Assembly (NCBI GenBank): GCA_024638965.1
Contig: JAHEJI010000018.1
Location: 1-46,028 of the forward strand
From: Planctomycetaceae bacterium
GTDB lineage: Bacteria > Planctomycetota > Planctomycetia > Pirellulales > Pirellulaceae
Reading direction: 5' to 3'
Length of the DNA: 46,028 nucleotides
Part shown: positions 16,545 to 25,557 of the stretch, piece by piece
How positions within the stretch are numbered: the first letter of the stretch is position 1
Layout of the letters: each line of letters opens with the position of its first letter
Notes under the pieces: generated by a model
Database searches by the model: none
Seen by the model: only the letters and a program-made list of their open reading frames with translations
Told to the model about the DNA's origin: nothing
Program-made: the position numbers and the translations under genes

Positions 16545-16780
16545 GTGTTCGGTCTCGCCAGGCTTGCTCGTTCGAAAAGCGTTGTTGACAGTTTTCTGGA
16601 AAGAGTTGTAAACTTCTCGGTTTCATGCGGCTTTTACGATGAAGAATTCATTCACGCTGCCGCACACCTCGCCGCGACTTCGCACCCGCTGAACTGGATA
16701 TTTCCAACTAGTTGGGCAAGCTGTGTCGCATTTCGATGACTTAATTTCTTTGTTAGCCACTTTGCAAAAAGGCAAGACTT

Positions 16781-19183
16781 ATGTCGGGAATCTTTCGACT
16801 AAACCACCGTATCATTGTTATCGGCATGTTAACCATAGGCGTCGCCGCCGGACTGGCGTTGTTGACCCAGAGTTCTCTGTTCGCTCAGGACAATACGACA
16901 GCTGAGGTTCCTGTAGCTGCACAGGCAGGAGATGAAGTTTCTACGTCCACCAGTGGGTTTCCATGGATTGGCTACTTGATTCCCGTATTTGGCATCTGCG
17001 GATTGATATTCACTTATTGGAAATCGTCCTGGGTGGCGCACCAGGAAGTCGGCACCGAGAAAATGGCTCGCATTGCCAAGAACATTAACGATGGGGCGAT
17101 GTCGTTTCTGCGTGCCGAGTACAGCGTATTGATCATTTTCGTAATCGCGGTTGCGGCTTTGCTGGGTTATGCCGGAAGCACTCAAGGTGAGTCTTCGTCT
17201 CCTTTGATCGCGCTGTCGTTCGTACTTGGCGCATTTTGCTCTGCACTGGCTGGTTTTATTGGAATGAAAGTCGCGACGAAGGCCAATGTAAGAACGACAA
17301 ACGCCGCCCGGACAGGATTAGGGCAAGCTCTGGAAGTTGCGTTTGCTGGTGGTTCAGTCATGGGAATGGGAGTCGTCGGGCTGGGGGTACTTGGGCTGAG
17401 TGTACTTTTCATTGTTTACGGAATCATGTTTGGCATAGGCACATCTGAGGAAATCACCAAAACGATCACGGTCCTGACTGGATTTTCATTTGGTGCTTCT
17501 TCGATCGCGTTGTTTGCCCGCGTAGGCGGTGGGATCTACACCAAAGCTGCCGATGTAGGTGCCGACCTGGTCGGTAAAGTCGAAGCCGGAATTCCGGAAG
17601 ATCACCCGCTGAATCCGGCAACGATTGCAGATAATGTTGGAGACAACGTGGGCGACGTCGCGGGCATGGGTGCCGACCTGTTTGAGTCTTATGTTGGCTC
17701 GATTATCGGTACCATGGTCCTGGGGACGGCATTTTGTGGATTGGCTCCGTTCGTCGACGACGGTTTTGGAGGTTTGTCAGCCGTTCTGTTGCCGTTAGTA
17801 CTCGCTGGTGTCGGAATCTTGACTTCGATCGCCGGAACGTTCTTCGTCAAAGTGAAAGAAGGAGGCAGTCCCCATCACGCCCTAAATGTCGGTGAATTTG
17901 GTTCAGCCGGCATTCTGCTGGTTTTGACCTATCTCATCATTCAGTGGATGTTGCCCGATAGTTGGGAATTTGCTGGCCAGACGATTACGGCCAATGGAGT
18001 GTTCTTTGCAATTCTGTTTGGATTGGCGGCCGGTTTGCTGATCGGCAAGATCACTGAGTTCTACACGGGCACAGGTACGGCACCCGTCAAAGCGATCGTC
18101 CGTCAATCAGTTACCGGTTCCGCGACCAATATCATCTCCGGTCTGGGTGTCGGCATGTTGTCAACTTCATTACCGATTATCGTGATTGCCGTGGCGATTG
18201 TCGCAGCTTATTCGTTTGCAGGATTGTATGGAATTGCGATTGCGGCGGTTGGCATGTTATCGAACACCGGCATTCAGCTTGCCGTCGACGCTTATGGTCC
18301 GATCTCGGATAACGCTGGCGGTATCGCGGAAATGGCAGAGTTGCCACCGGAAGTACGAGGACGTACCGATAAACTTGACGCAGTCGGCAATACGACCGCG
18401 GCAATTGGAAAGGGATTTGCCATTGGCTCGGCGGCATTGACCGCCTTGGCGCTCTTCGCGGCGTTTATGACCTCGTATAACTTATCCCATCCGGCAGCCT
18501 TGGAAATTACCGATATCAGCATTACCAACCCCTATGTGATGGCATCGCTGTTTATTGGTGCAATGTTGCCGTTCCTGTTCTCAGCTCTTTCGATGAACGC
18601 AGTTGGACGTGCCGCGATGGCCATGATTGAGGAAGTTCGACGACAGTTCAAAGACATCCCCGAGCTCAAGGCCGCTCTGAATGTGATGAACAAGAATGAT
18701 GGCCTTGAACAGGATAAATGGTCAAAAGAGGATAAAGCAATTTTTGAAGCTGCAGACGGGAAAGCGGAATATGGTAAGTGCGTGGCAATTTCCACGAAGG
18801 CTTCTATTCGCGAAATGATTTTGCCCGGACTGGTCGCAGTTCTGGTTCCTGTCGCATTCGGATTCGTTCCCCGATACTTTTTCCCCGGCGAAAACACAAA
18901 CGCCTTGATGTTGGGCGGGCTGCTGGCGGGCGTAACAGTGAGCGGAGTATTGATGGCACTATTCCAATCCAACGCCGGCGGTGCCTGGGACAACGCTAAG
19001 AAAATGATCGAGGAAGGCTTTGAAGTTAACGGCCAGATGTTGAAAAAAGGCTCCGATGCTCACAAGGCTGCCGTGGTGGGCGATACCGTCGGTGATCCGT
19101 TCAAGGACACTTCTGGGCCGTCGCTCAATATTTTGTTGAAGTTAATGAGCGTTGTTGCTCTTGTGATTGCAACTCTGATTTAG
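16781..19183 (+). CDS. hppA: Membrane-bound ion-translocating pyrophosphatase (K+-dependent, Na+-type signature)
   Basis: An 800-residue integral membrane enzyme that couples pyrophosphate hydrolysis to ion pumping. The active-site block is intact: [19 protein letters not shown], then [19 protein letters not shown], with later aspartate-rich motifs ending [16 protein letters not shown]. Two diagnostic positions can be read. The coupling-ion Glu lies three residues after Asp 299 (E302, position 6.53), as in Na+-type enzymes; plant-type H+ pumps have it seven residues after. The K+/Lys position in GNTTAA is Ala 540, the K+-dependent form. Na+ or mixed Na+/H+ transport is therefore the better prediction, though some K+-dependent H+ pumps share E6.53. 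An extra N-terminal hydrophobic, signal-like segment of about 55 residues precedes the first conserved helix. It is probably a single-gene transcript between two spacers. Confidence 0.95.
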   Translation: MSGIFRLNHRIIVIGMLTIGVAAGLALLTQSSLFAQDNTTAEVPVAAQAGDEVSTSTSGFPWIGYLIPVFGICGLIFTYWKSSWVAHQEVGTEKMARIAKNINDGAMSFLRAEYSVLIIFVIAVAALLGYAGSTQGESSSPLIALSFVLGAFCSALAGFIGMKVATKANVRTTNAARTGLGQALEVAFAGGSVMGMGVVGLGVLGLSVLFIVYGIMFGIGTSEEITKTITVLTGFSFGASSIALFARVGGGIYTKAADVGADLVGKVEAGIPEDHPLNPATIADNVGDNVGDVAGMGADLFESYVGSIIGTMVLGTAFCGLAPFVDDGFGGLSAVLLPLVLAGVGILTSIAGTFFVKVKEGGSPHHALNVGEFGSAGILLVLTYLIIQWMLPDSWEFAGQTITANGVFFAILFGLAAGLLIGKITEFYTGTGTAPVKAIVRQSVTGSATNIISGLGVGMLSTSLPIIVIAVAIVAAYSFAGLYGIAIAAVGMLSNTGIQLAVDAYGPISDNAGGIAEMAELPPEVRGRTDKLDAVGNTTAAIGKGFAIGSAALTALALFAAFMTSYNLSHPAALEITDISITNPYVMASLFIGAMLPFLFSALSMNAVGRAAMAMIEEVRRQFKDIPELKAALNVMNKNDGLEQDKWSKEDKAIFEAADGKAEYGKCVAISTKASIREMILPGLVAVLVPVAFGFVPRYFFPGENTNALMLGGLLAGVTVSGVLMALFQSNAGGAWDNAKKMIEEGFEVNGQMLKKGSDAHKAAVVGDTVGDPFKDTSGPSLNILLKLMSVVALVIATLI

Positions 19184-19453
19184 GCCGGCCCGGTCGGTCC
19201 GGTGGCTGAATTCACGACGCGGGTTCTAAACAAGCGTTTCGCGGAGCCAATCTCGAATCGATTTCGCGATTTTTGCGTCGTCACAAGGGGGAAGCGCAAA
19301 CTGTCTTGCCTTTGCAGGAACGAATGGTTTCAAAATTCGCAAAACCGTATGTGTTTTGTCAGTTTTGGGGGCATTTTGGCGATTCTCGCAGCCATTGAAA
19401 TCCAATAGAATTTAGGTCACGTAAAAATAACTTGTTAAGACCGGGAGAAATCC

Positions 19454-21325
19454 ATGCGTTGGTTGGCTTGGATGAGTTTTTATCGAATTGCAATTTGTCT
19501 GCTCGTGCTTGGGACGGCTACCACGATTTCTTTCGCCCAAGAGCAAGAGCAAGAGCAAGAGCAAGAGCAAGAGCAAGTACAAGTACAAGAGCAAGTACAA
19601 GAGCAAGTACAAGAGCAAGACGACGGCACCGCGCAGTTGAACGAGGCATTCAGTCTGAAGATTACGGCTCAGACCACTCGCGACCTCGATAAGGTTGTCG
19701 ATCTGCTTGAAGATGCCCTTGAAAAGGGGCTCGATGAGGAAGGCATTGAAAGTGCCAACCAGCTGCTTTCATCAACATTGTACGAGCATGCTGAGTTGTT
19801 ATCCAAGCAGATTTTCAATTCGTCCGGTCGTGACCAGCGCTGGAGAAGATTTCGTTCCCAAGCGATAACGCGGCTGGAAAGAGCCGTCGAACTCAATCCC
19901 AAAATGGGGCAAGCCTACCAACTAATGGCTCGCATGCATGGACTTCCTGCTGGAGACCGCGAAGCCGGTATTGAAGCCATCGAAAAAGCAGTTGAGCTGG
20001 CCGGTGATGATCAAGTCTCGTTGTCCAAAGCGCTGGTGATTCGTGCGACCCTGGCCGAAGATGATGCCACGATGCTGGCAGATCTTGCTCAGGCAATCAA
20101 GATCGACCCGGAAAATATGCAAGCCATTCAAGTCCGCGGCAGCTACTATTTGCGCAAAAACGAACCCGCCAAAGCGGTTGAAGATTTCAAAACCTGGCTC
20201 GCAAGTGATCGTGAAAATATCAAGGCTTATCACGAAGTAGCTCGTTCGTTGGCCGGGCTTCAGAAGTTGAATGAAGCGATCGAGATCATGGACGAGGCCA
20301 TCAAGGTTGACGAAGAGTCAACCGAGAGCCTCCTGCTTCGCGCACAGCTTGCTTTGTTGGCTGAGTCTTTCGATCGTGTGATCGAAGACGCAACCACGGC
20401 ACTCAAATTGGACCGAAAACTTTTTAGCGCCCGACTTATTCGAGCGCGAGCTCTATTTGAAACTGGCGAAAACGATGAGGCACTCGAAGATGTGAATCTG
20501 GTGCTGGACGAACAGCCAGAATTTTCCACGGCGTTAATCCTGCGGTTTGAGATTTATACGGAAAAAGGAAATTATCCGGATGCAATCGAAGATCTAAAAA
20601 CATTGGGCGACCTTAGTCCAACCAACATTGGGTATAAACTGCAACTGGCCCAGCTGTATAACGCCGACGATCAACCGCGGCGTGCGATTCGAATTTACAA
20701 CAGCGTCCTCAACATGATTACCACGTCTTCCGAAGGCGACGAAGTTCGAATGTTGATTCTCCGCGGACGTGGCGATGCCCGGCTCTCGCTTGGCCAACAC
20801 AAAGAAGCAATTGAAGATTATGAAAAAGGGCTTGAGCTTGGCCCCGACAACGATGGGATTCTGAACAACCTCGCCTGGGTACTTGCTACTTCTCCTGTAG
20901 ACGAACTGCGGGATGGAGAACGTGCGATCGAACTTGCCACCAAAGCTTGCGAAGTTACCGATTACAAAATGCCCCACATCCTTAGCACGCTGGCATCCGG
21001 CTTCGCCGAAAATGGCGATTTTGTAACAGCCATTGATTGGATTGAAAAAGCAATCGAAGTTAACAAAGCCAACGCCGAGGCAGACAAGGATGCTGACCAG
21101 GCTCCGTTTGAAGAACAGCTGGATAGTCTCGAGAAAGAACTGGCCAGCTACAAAGACGAAAAACCCTGGCGAGAACTTCAAAACGTCGAAGAAGAGAAAA
21201 AGAAAAAGGCCGATGAGGACTCCGATTCCGCTGACTCGAACGACAAGGAATCAAAAGAAGACATTGAAAGCGAAAGCAAAAAAGACGACGACAAGGACAA
21301 GGATGGGGACGACAAATCAGACTAA
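19454..21325 (+). CDS. Secreted TPR-repeat protein with EQ/VQ microsatellite and charged tail
   Basis: A 623-residue protein. ATG 19454 is supported by the purine-rich GGGAGA a few bases upstream. The signal peptide (residues 1 to about 28, ending SFA) is directly followed by 26 residues of alternating Gln with Glu or Val, encoded by a hexanucleotide repeat. From about residue 135 to 520 there are many tetratricopeptide repeats (AIEIMDEAIKVDEESTE, AIEDYEKGLELGPDNDG, NNLAWVLATSP and others), which normally form a superhelical protein-binding scaffold. The last 55 residues are a mixture of Lys, Asp, Glu and Ser and must be disordered. Export to the periplasm is inferred from the signal peptide. 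Partner unknown. The next gene starts 28 bases downstream. Confidence 0.85.
   Translation: MRWLAWMSFYRIAICLLVLGTATTISFAQEQEQEQEQEQEQVQVQEQVQEQVQEQDDGTAQLNEAFSLKITAQTTRDLDKVVDLLEDALEKGLDEEGIESANQLLSSTLYEHAELLSKQIFNSSGRDQRWRRFRSQAITRLERAVELNPKMGQAYQLMARMHGLPAGDREAGIEAIEKAVELAGDDQVSLSKALVIRATLAEDDATMLADLAQAIKIDPENMQAIQVRGSYYLRKNEPAKAVEDFKTWLASDRENIKAYHEVARSLAGLQKLNEAIEIMDEAIKVDEESTESLLLRAQLALLAESFDRVIEDATTALKLDRKLFSARLIRARALFETGENDEALEDVNLVLDEQPEFSTALILRFEIYTEKGNYPDAIEDLKTLGDLSPTNIGYKLQLAQLYNADDQPRRAIRIYNSVLNMITTSSEGDEVRMLILRGRGDARLSLGQHKEAIEDYEKGLELGPDNDGILNNLAWVLATSPVDELRDGERAIELATKACEVTDYKMPHILSTLASGFAENGDFVTAIDWIEKAIEVNKANAEADKDADQAPFEEQLDSLEKELASYKDEKPWRELQNVEEEKKKKADEDSDSADSNDKESKEDIESESKKDDDKDKDGDDKSD
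19538..19618 (+). repeat. In-frame hexanucleotide tandem repeat (CAAGAG/CAAGTA)
   Basis: Thirteen units of six bases plus a partial one, inside the TPR gene just after its signal peptide. The first six units are CAAGAG, then two CAAGTA, then three CAAGAG-CAAGTA alternations ending on CAAGAG, i.e. a higher-order 12-base period. Unit gain or loss keeps the frame, so it would change linker length and not switch the gene off. Confidence 0.9.
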
Positions 21326-21353
21326 CGGGCCATAAATAGAAAACACGTTGCAG

Positions 21354-21803
21354 ATGATCTCACAACAAATGTGGTTGTGCCCCAATTGTCGAGAAGCCAT
21401 CGAGCCTCATTTTCGTCGCTGTTGGAACTGCGGTAGCGACGACCTGGGTAACCTCGATCCAACGTTCCGGACTGATGCAGCGACAGACGGCATCGGTGTA
21501 AAACCTCGCGGCTCGCGATCAATCAGCTTTGCCTGGATGTTGCTTGCCATTTGCACCTTCATTGCGATCATGGCTACCGCAATTTCCGTTGAGTTGTTGC
21601 TGCCGGAGCGGTGGAATCTCCGGCTCTCGCTGACCATCGGGTTGTTCCTGGTTTGCCTGTTAACGGGCGTTGCGATCAACGTGGCCAGCCGCCTTTATTT
21701 GTGGCTCAGGGAATACTTGTATTCCAACGAACCAAGACTTGATTCGCCAGAAACAAAACAGCTCGTCCAAATATCCGATTCAAATAAGCAAGACCCTAAT
21801 TGA
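21354..21803 (+). CDS. Zinc-ribbon membrane protein of unknown function
   Basis: About 149 residues. ATG 21354 is preferred over TTG 21348 or the later ATG. The N-terminus carries two Cys-x2-Cys pairs (CPNCREAIEPHFRRCWNCG), a small zinc-ribbon that is probably cytoplasmic. Two membrane helices follow (ISFAWMLLAICTFIAIMA region and LSLTIGLFLVCLLTGVAI), then a polar tail. Such small zinc-ribbon-plus-helices proteins are common in planctomycetes and have no assigned function. It sits between the TPR gene and the HD-domain gene and probably shares their transcript. Confidence 0.7.
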   Translation: MISQQMWLCPNCREAIEPHFRRCWNCGSDDLGNLDPTFRTDAATDGIGVKPRGSRSISFAWMLLAICTFIAIMATAISVELLLPERWNLRLSLTIGLFLVCLLTGVAINVASRLYLWLREYLYSNEPRLDSPETKQLVQISDSNKQDPN

Positions 21804-21872
21804 GTCGATCGATGATTCGGATATCATGATCTTCGCAACCGGAAACATGACTCCAAACAAATCCGAAACCAC

Positions 21873-22448
21873 ATGATTGATCGCAACAAAGCTTTTGAGT
21901 TGATGTGTGAATACACAAAACAGGATGGATTGCGTCGGCACATGCAATCGGTCGAAATCGCGATGCGAGCCTACGCTAACAAATATGGAGAAGATGTCGA
22001 AAAATGGGGGGTCGTCGGCCTGCTGCATGATTTCGATTACGAGCGGTTTCCGACGACGCCCGAGCATCCACTCGAAGGATCCAAAATACTTGCTGAACAG
22101 GGTTATCCGGACGACGTGATTTATGCGATCAAGTCACACTGTGAAGAAACCAATTGTCCGCGCGTTAACCTGATGGACAAAGCGCTCTTTGCGTGCGATG
22201 AACTTTCGGGGTTCATTACGGCCGTCGCGCTTGTTCGCCCAAATGGAATCGAAGGGATGACCTCGAAAAGCGTTCGCAAGAAAATGAAACAGAAAAGCTT
22301 TGCCGAAAAAGTCCATCGCCAGGACATTACCCAGGGTGCCGAGGAATTGAACGTTGACTTGAACGAACACATTCAATTCGTCATTGATGCGATGTCCGAA
22401 CACGCCGAATTGTTAAAGTTGACGCCCGCCGGAACTTCCACACAATGA
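21873..22448 (+). CDS. HD-domain phosphohydrolase-like protein
   Basis: A 191-residue cytoplasmic protein with an HD metal-binding fold: His 23 (RRHMQSVE), the His-Asp pair H52-D53 in GLLHDFDYE, a second histidine region around HPLEGS and KSHCEE, and Asp 109 in ACDELSG. This order fits the small single-domain HDIG-type hydrolases that act on nucleotides or related phosphates. The substrate cannot be named. It starts 69 bases after the zinc-ribbon gene and is followed 42 bases later by the pterin dehydratase gene. Confidence 0.85.
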   Translation: MIDRNKAFELMCEYTKQDGLRRHMQSVEIAMRAYANKYGEDVEKWGVVGLLHDFDYERFPTTPEHPLEGSKILAEQGYPDDVIYAIKSHCEETNCPRVNLMDKALFACDELSGFITAVALVRPNGIEGMTSKSVRKKMKQKSFAEKVHRQDITQGAEELNVDLNEHIQFVIDAMSEHAELLKLTPAGTSTQ

Positions 22449-22490
22449 AGATACTTTAATTCCGTTCAAAACCTATCTCGAGATATTCCC

Positions 22491-22853
22491 ATGGAAATTC
22501 AAAGTGCAAAACAATTGACCGCCAAAAAATGTGAACCTTGTGAAGGCGGCGTCGAACCGTGTCCACTTCCGTTTGTGCGCGATCAACTGGCTAACCTCGA
22601 TGGCTGGTATTTGACTAATGACGGACAGAGAATCCGCAAAGACTGGACCGTGAAAAACTTTGTCGTCGGCCTGGATTTTTTCAATCGTGTCGGTGAATTA
22701 GCCGAACAAGACGGGCATCACCCCGATCTTCATTTGGAAGGCTACAAAAACGTCTGGATTGAACTTTGGACTCACGCCATCCAAGGCTTGTGTGAAAATG
22801 ACTTTATCCTGGCAGCCAAGATTGACCAATTGCCGTTAAAAACCGAAGGCTAA
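22491..22853 (+). CDS. phhB: 4a-hydroxytetrahydrobiopterin dehydratase (pterin-4-alpha-carbinolamine dehydratase)
   Basis: A 120-residue protein matching the family in length and motif: FFNRVGELAEQDGHHPDL with the paired catalytic histidines 76 and 77, then VWIELWTHAIQGL with the third His 95. The enzyme dehydrates the 4a-carbinolamine formed by aromatic amino acid hydroxylases and so recycles tetrahydropterin; some homologues instead act in molybdopterin-related or regulatory roles. No aromatic amino acid hydroxylase gene is visible in this window. The N-terminal 25 residues are Cys-rich (AKKCEPCEGGVEPC), which fits the extended bacterial subtype. Confidence 0.9.
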   Translation: MEIQSAKQLTAKKCEPCEGGVEPCPLPFVRDQLANLDGWYLTNDGQRIRKDWTVKNFVVGLDFFNRVGELAEQDGHHPDLHLEGYKNVWIELWTHAIQGLCENDFILAAKIDQLPLKTEG

Positions 22854-23367
22854 TTGGACAATGCCAGTTTTGGCAGGTTGACTGTGATAAACCCAAACAG
22901 AAAATTCGTTTAACCGCGTGGACATCACCCCGCGCGGCCCGATGGGTACGCGGTTGAGTTGAACGGAACCTGGCCGACTAACCTCACTTCGCCTGTGCTT
23001 CTCCAAAGACTGTCAATCCAGGTCGCTTGCCTAATTCGGCATCCTGAACCCGACATTCACAGCCTGGTCGCTAGCTCCGGTAAAAAGAGTCGATCTACGG
23101 CTGCGTGAAGCATTTGCAAAACCATCAAATCTTACCAAAAACCAATCTCTCGACGAGATCAGCGGAGACGGTTGAATCGATTTTGACACCCCAAAGGCCA
23201 TCCCCATAGAAACCTTGCGGGCATGCTCTATCGTGCGGGTTAATCGGGTTCTGTCTTCCGTGGGACAATATCCGTTGGATTGGTTTTTACCTGTCGATAC
23301 CTGCGGATAGACCCGTCCCAGTTGTAACGGCGCGGCGATTAAGTTGCATTTCACGGATGAACCAGCA
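22854..23367. other. Gene-free region with one palindromic repeat
   Basis: About 510 bases. It carries the repeat at 22912-22955, listed separately. Minus-strand frames here have no recognisable protein character. No RNA gene or T-run terminator was seen. The promoter of the downstream lipoprotein gene should lie in its right half. Confidence 0.5.
22912..22955. repeat. Palindromic intergenic repeat, family B, copy 1
   Basis: A perfect 8-base outer stem AACCGCGT (22912-22919) / ACGCGGTT (22948-22955) surrounds a GC-rich centre with CATC...GATG inner pairing. The left half, including the preceding AAAATTCGT, is similar to the sequence at about 37256-37295, which I take as a second, decayed copy. 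Confidence 0.65.
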
Positions 23368-25539
23368 ATGCGATTCTCGGCACTATTAACATTGATTTTG
23401 GCAGTCATATTCACACCTTTTCTCGGTGGTTGCAACTCAGTAAACAAGCGGAGGTGTCCCGACGGATGCGACGTCTTATCGGACCCTTGTACCTACAGCG
23501 ATGGATGTACTTCTTGTCGAAGTTGTCGCGCAGACCAGCCAAGTCGAATTGGATTGTTGCAAAGAATTCGCAGCAGGAAACAGACTGACTCGTATCTTGT
23601 TGCAGAAAACAAAATTGTTGCTCCAGAAAGTTCCGAATACGCTACGACCAACGAAGCATCTCGTTCATCCGTTTTTGAACCCGTCGATCATGGTCCCGCA
23701 CAAGACTCTGGTCAGGAACAGGAAATATCACCTGAAGGCGAAAACAAATTTTTGATCCCGGAATTACCCAGTGACGCCAGGCGCAAATCGGCTGCCCTGG
23801 ACGTGCAGGATACAAATCATCCAGACCGTTCACTCGAGCCCAAGTCGATCGTTCAAGATGCAAATCATTTTGACAAAATTGATGGAGAGTCATCCGGCAC
23901 AAGTCTTCTCGAGTATGACGATTCCGAATTTCACCTTCCCCGATCGGATTCAGATAGTCAACCGACGGTAATTGTGACGAGTGAACCAAGCCACGAGACA
24001 ACGTCACCTACGAAATCTGGTCGCAAGAATTCGGCGAACAACATCCCTCCGATCTTGAATCAACAACCTGAATCCGAATTGGAACCGGCTGAGAACCGGG
24101 AACCTGAACAGTTCGGCGATCCGCCCAACTTTGAAAATGAGGAACCAACTCGCGAGAATGGAGCGATCGAATCCCAGCTTGAGCCTTTTTCGATCGATTC
24201 GAATGAAATCACCGCAGTTGACCAAATACCGCAAGGGATCGCTGAACCTGCGGCACGATTAGCGCAGCACTCAGAACCGATCATTTTGAGAGCCCGCCCG
24301 ACAAGCAATCACTACTTGCGGCCGAAGCAATATACTCCTCGTGAAACAACTTCGCGAAACCAGCAATCACAGCCCTCGTTTCGATATCGGCAACCGGCAT
24401 CTTCGAGTGTACCAGTGCATCGCGCAGGCTTTGGGCCCGACTTATCACCTGAAACAGCTTTGCTGGACACGACGGGGAACGTCGAATTCAGAGATCTTCC
24501 CGCACTTAGTCTACCCAGCCTCGCGAACGTGGTGCCGGGGAATCAAAAGTTCAGTCATCTTCGCGCGGAATCGGATGTACAAAAAGCGAAACAACGGTTG
24601 CTGGACATTCAGGCCATCGTCAAGTACGAAATTGATCGGCGAATTCAACAAGGTGAACTTCTCGTCCCATCTTCGCCACAAGTACTTCCGCTTGAACCCT
24701 CGATGCCAGTCAGCGAAACCGTACCGGTGCCATCGTTCCAAGTCGAAACGGTCGTAGTTCCTGTACCCGTTCCCGTCTTGGAACCATTGCCTCGACCTAA
24801 GACGACGCTTCACCAGATTAGTTCAAAGAACACCGATGCTCGATCGAATCACCCGTCTCTCCCGCAAACAGACTTGATTCTCGAAAATGAGTCTTCACAA
24901 GTCGTTCGCCCGAAACGGAAACCCGCAGTTCCAATTCAATCGTTTGAAATCACCGATCCAAATCTCCAACTGCCGTCGGCAACCTCGGACAATCATCTTT
25001 TTTTGTTACAGCCAGTGACTCCGAACGAACCAAATTTGTTCGTTCCGGTTCTGGAGTCGCCGACGGACCGAGACGTACCGGAGTCTTCCATTCTGGAACG
25101 AACCGAAAGTTCGCCCGCAACTGGTACGATCGAATTGAGAATCGATTCGGTTCCAATCGATCAAACAACCGACTTCGACGATTTTGGCGCCCGGTACCAA
25201 ATGCCACAATTGGAATCAAATGAACGCATGCCATCAGTCCTTGACGATCAGCTCAAGTTATTACGGTTACGTGCTTGTCCTCAATCAGACGCTCAAAACA
25301 CACGAACGATTGCAAAATTCAGAAACGTTTCCACCCAATATCGCTACCTCTCAACTACTCCTGATTCAGAACCACCGCGAGTCGAGTCCTTGCAGGAAAG
25401 CGATGCGAGTAATATCGAAATTCCCAAAATCCGCGCCGAACCAGTATACAATTACGAGAACCGCGAACGATTCGTCAAGGGATTGTCGGAGCTTCAACCG
25501 CAAGAAACGGAAGCAAAAATACGCATCCTCGATCGTTAA
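23368..25539 (+). CDS. Large disordered lipoprotein of unknown function
   Basis: A 723-residue protein read from ATG 23368, which gives a lipoprotein signal with lipobox FLGGC; the frame is open back to 23344. Directly after the lipidation site is a Cys-rich patch (RRCPDGCDVLSDPC and DGCTSCRSC). The rest is dominated by Pro, Glu, Ser, Gln and Asn with no visible globular domain. One possible exception is a short helical stretch around nt 24545-24660 (LRAESDVQKAKQRLLDIQ), followed by a Pro-Val repeat (VVVPVPVPVLEPLP). I do not recognise a family. An envelope-spanning or surface-exposed extended linker is a reasonable inference. The HAD gene follows 18 bases later. Confidence 0.7.
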   Translation: MRFSALLTLILAVIFTPFLGGCNSVNKRRCPDGCDVLSDPCTYSDGCTSCRSCRADQPSRIGLLQRIRSRKQTDSYLVAENKIVAPESSEYATTNEASRSSVFEPVDHGPAQDSGQEQEISPEGENKFLIPELPSDARRKSAALDVQDTNHPDRSLEPKSIVQDANHFDKIDGESSGTSLLEYDDSEFHLPRSDSDSQPTVIVTSEPSHETTSPTKSGRKNSANNIPPILNQQPESELEPAENREPEQFGDPPNFENEEPTRENGAIESQLEPFSIDSNEITAVDQIPQGIAEPAARLAQHSEPIILRARPTSNHYLRPKQYTPRETTSRNQQSQPSFRYRQPASSSVPVHRAGFGPDLSPETALLDTTGNVEFRDLPALSLPSLANVVPGNQKFSHLRAESDVQKAKQRLLDIQAIVKYEIDRRIQQGELLVPSSPQVLPLEPSMPVSETVPVPSFQVETVVVPVPVPVLEPLPRPKTTLHQISSKNTDARSNHPSLPQTDLILENESSQVVRPKRKPAVPIQSFEITDPNLQLPSATSDNHLFLLQPVTPNEPNLFVPVLESPTDRDVPESSILERTESSPATGTIELRIDSVPIDQTTDFDDFGARYQMPQLESNERMPSVLDDQLKLLRLRACPQSDAQNTRTIAKFRNVSTQYRYLSTTPDSEPPRVESLQESDASNIEIPKIRAEPVYNYENRERFVKGLSELQPQETEAKIRILDR

Positions 25540-25557
25540 CTTCAACCGAACACGATA

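Larger units (their letters stand above)
16096..16780. other. Long gene-free region packed with foldable repeats
   Basis: Six hundred and eighty-five bases without a credible gene; the open frames here lack any recognisable protein character. It holds three separate palindromic elements, listed individually at 16127-16152, 16289-16344 and 16469-16544. The last part before 16781 should contain the pyrophosphatase promoter, but I cannot place -35/-10 boxes with confidence. Confidence 0.6.

Noticed and set aside
16020-16739. Several short plus-strand frames in the gap before the pyrophosphatase gene
   Set aside because: They run through hairpin repeats, overlap each other in different frames and show no protein family character.
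19539-19620. CRISPR-like or phase-variable repeat
   Set aside because: The units are six bases, lie inside a gene and keep frame; there are no spacers and unit changes cannot cause a frameshift.
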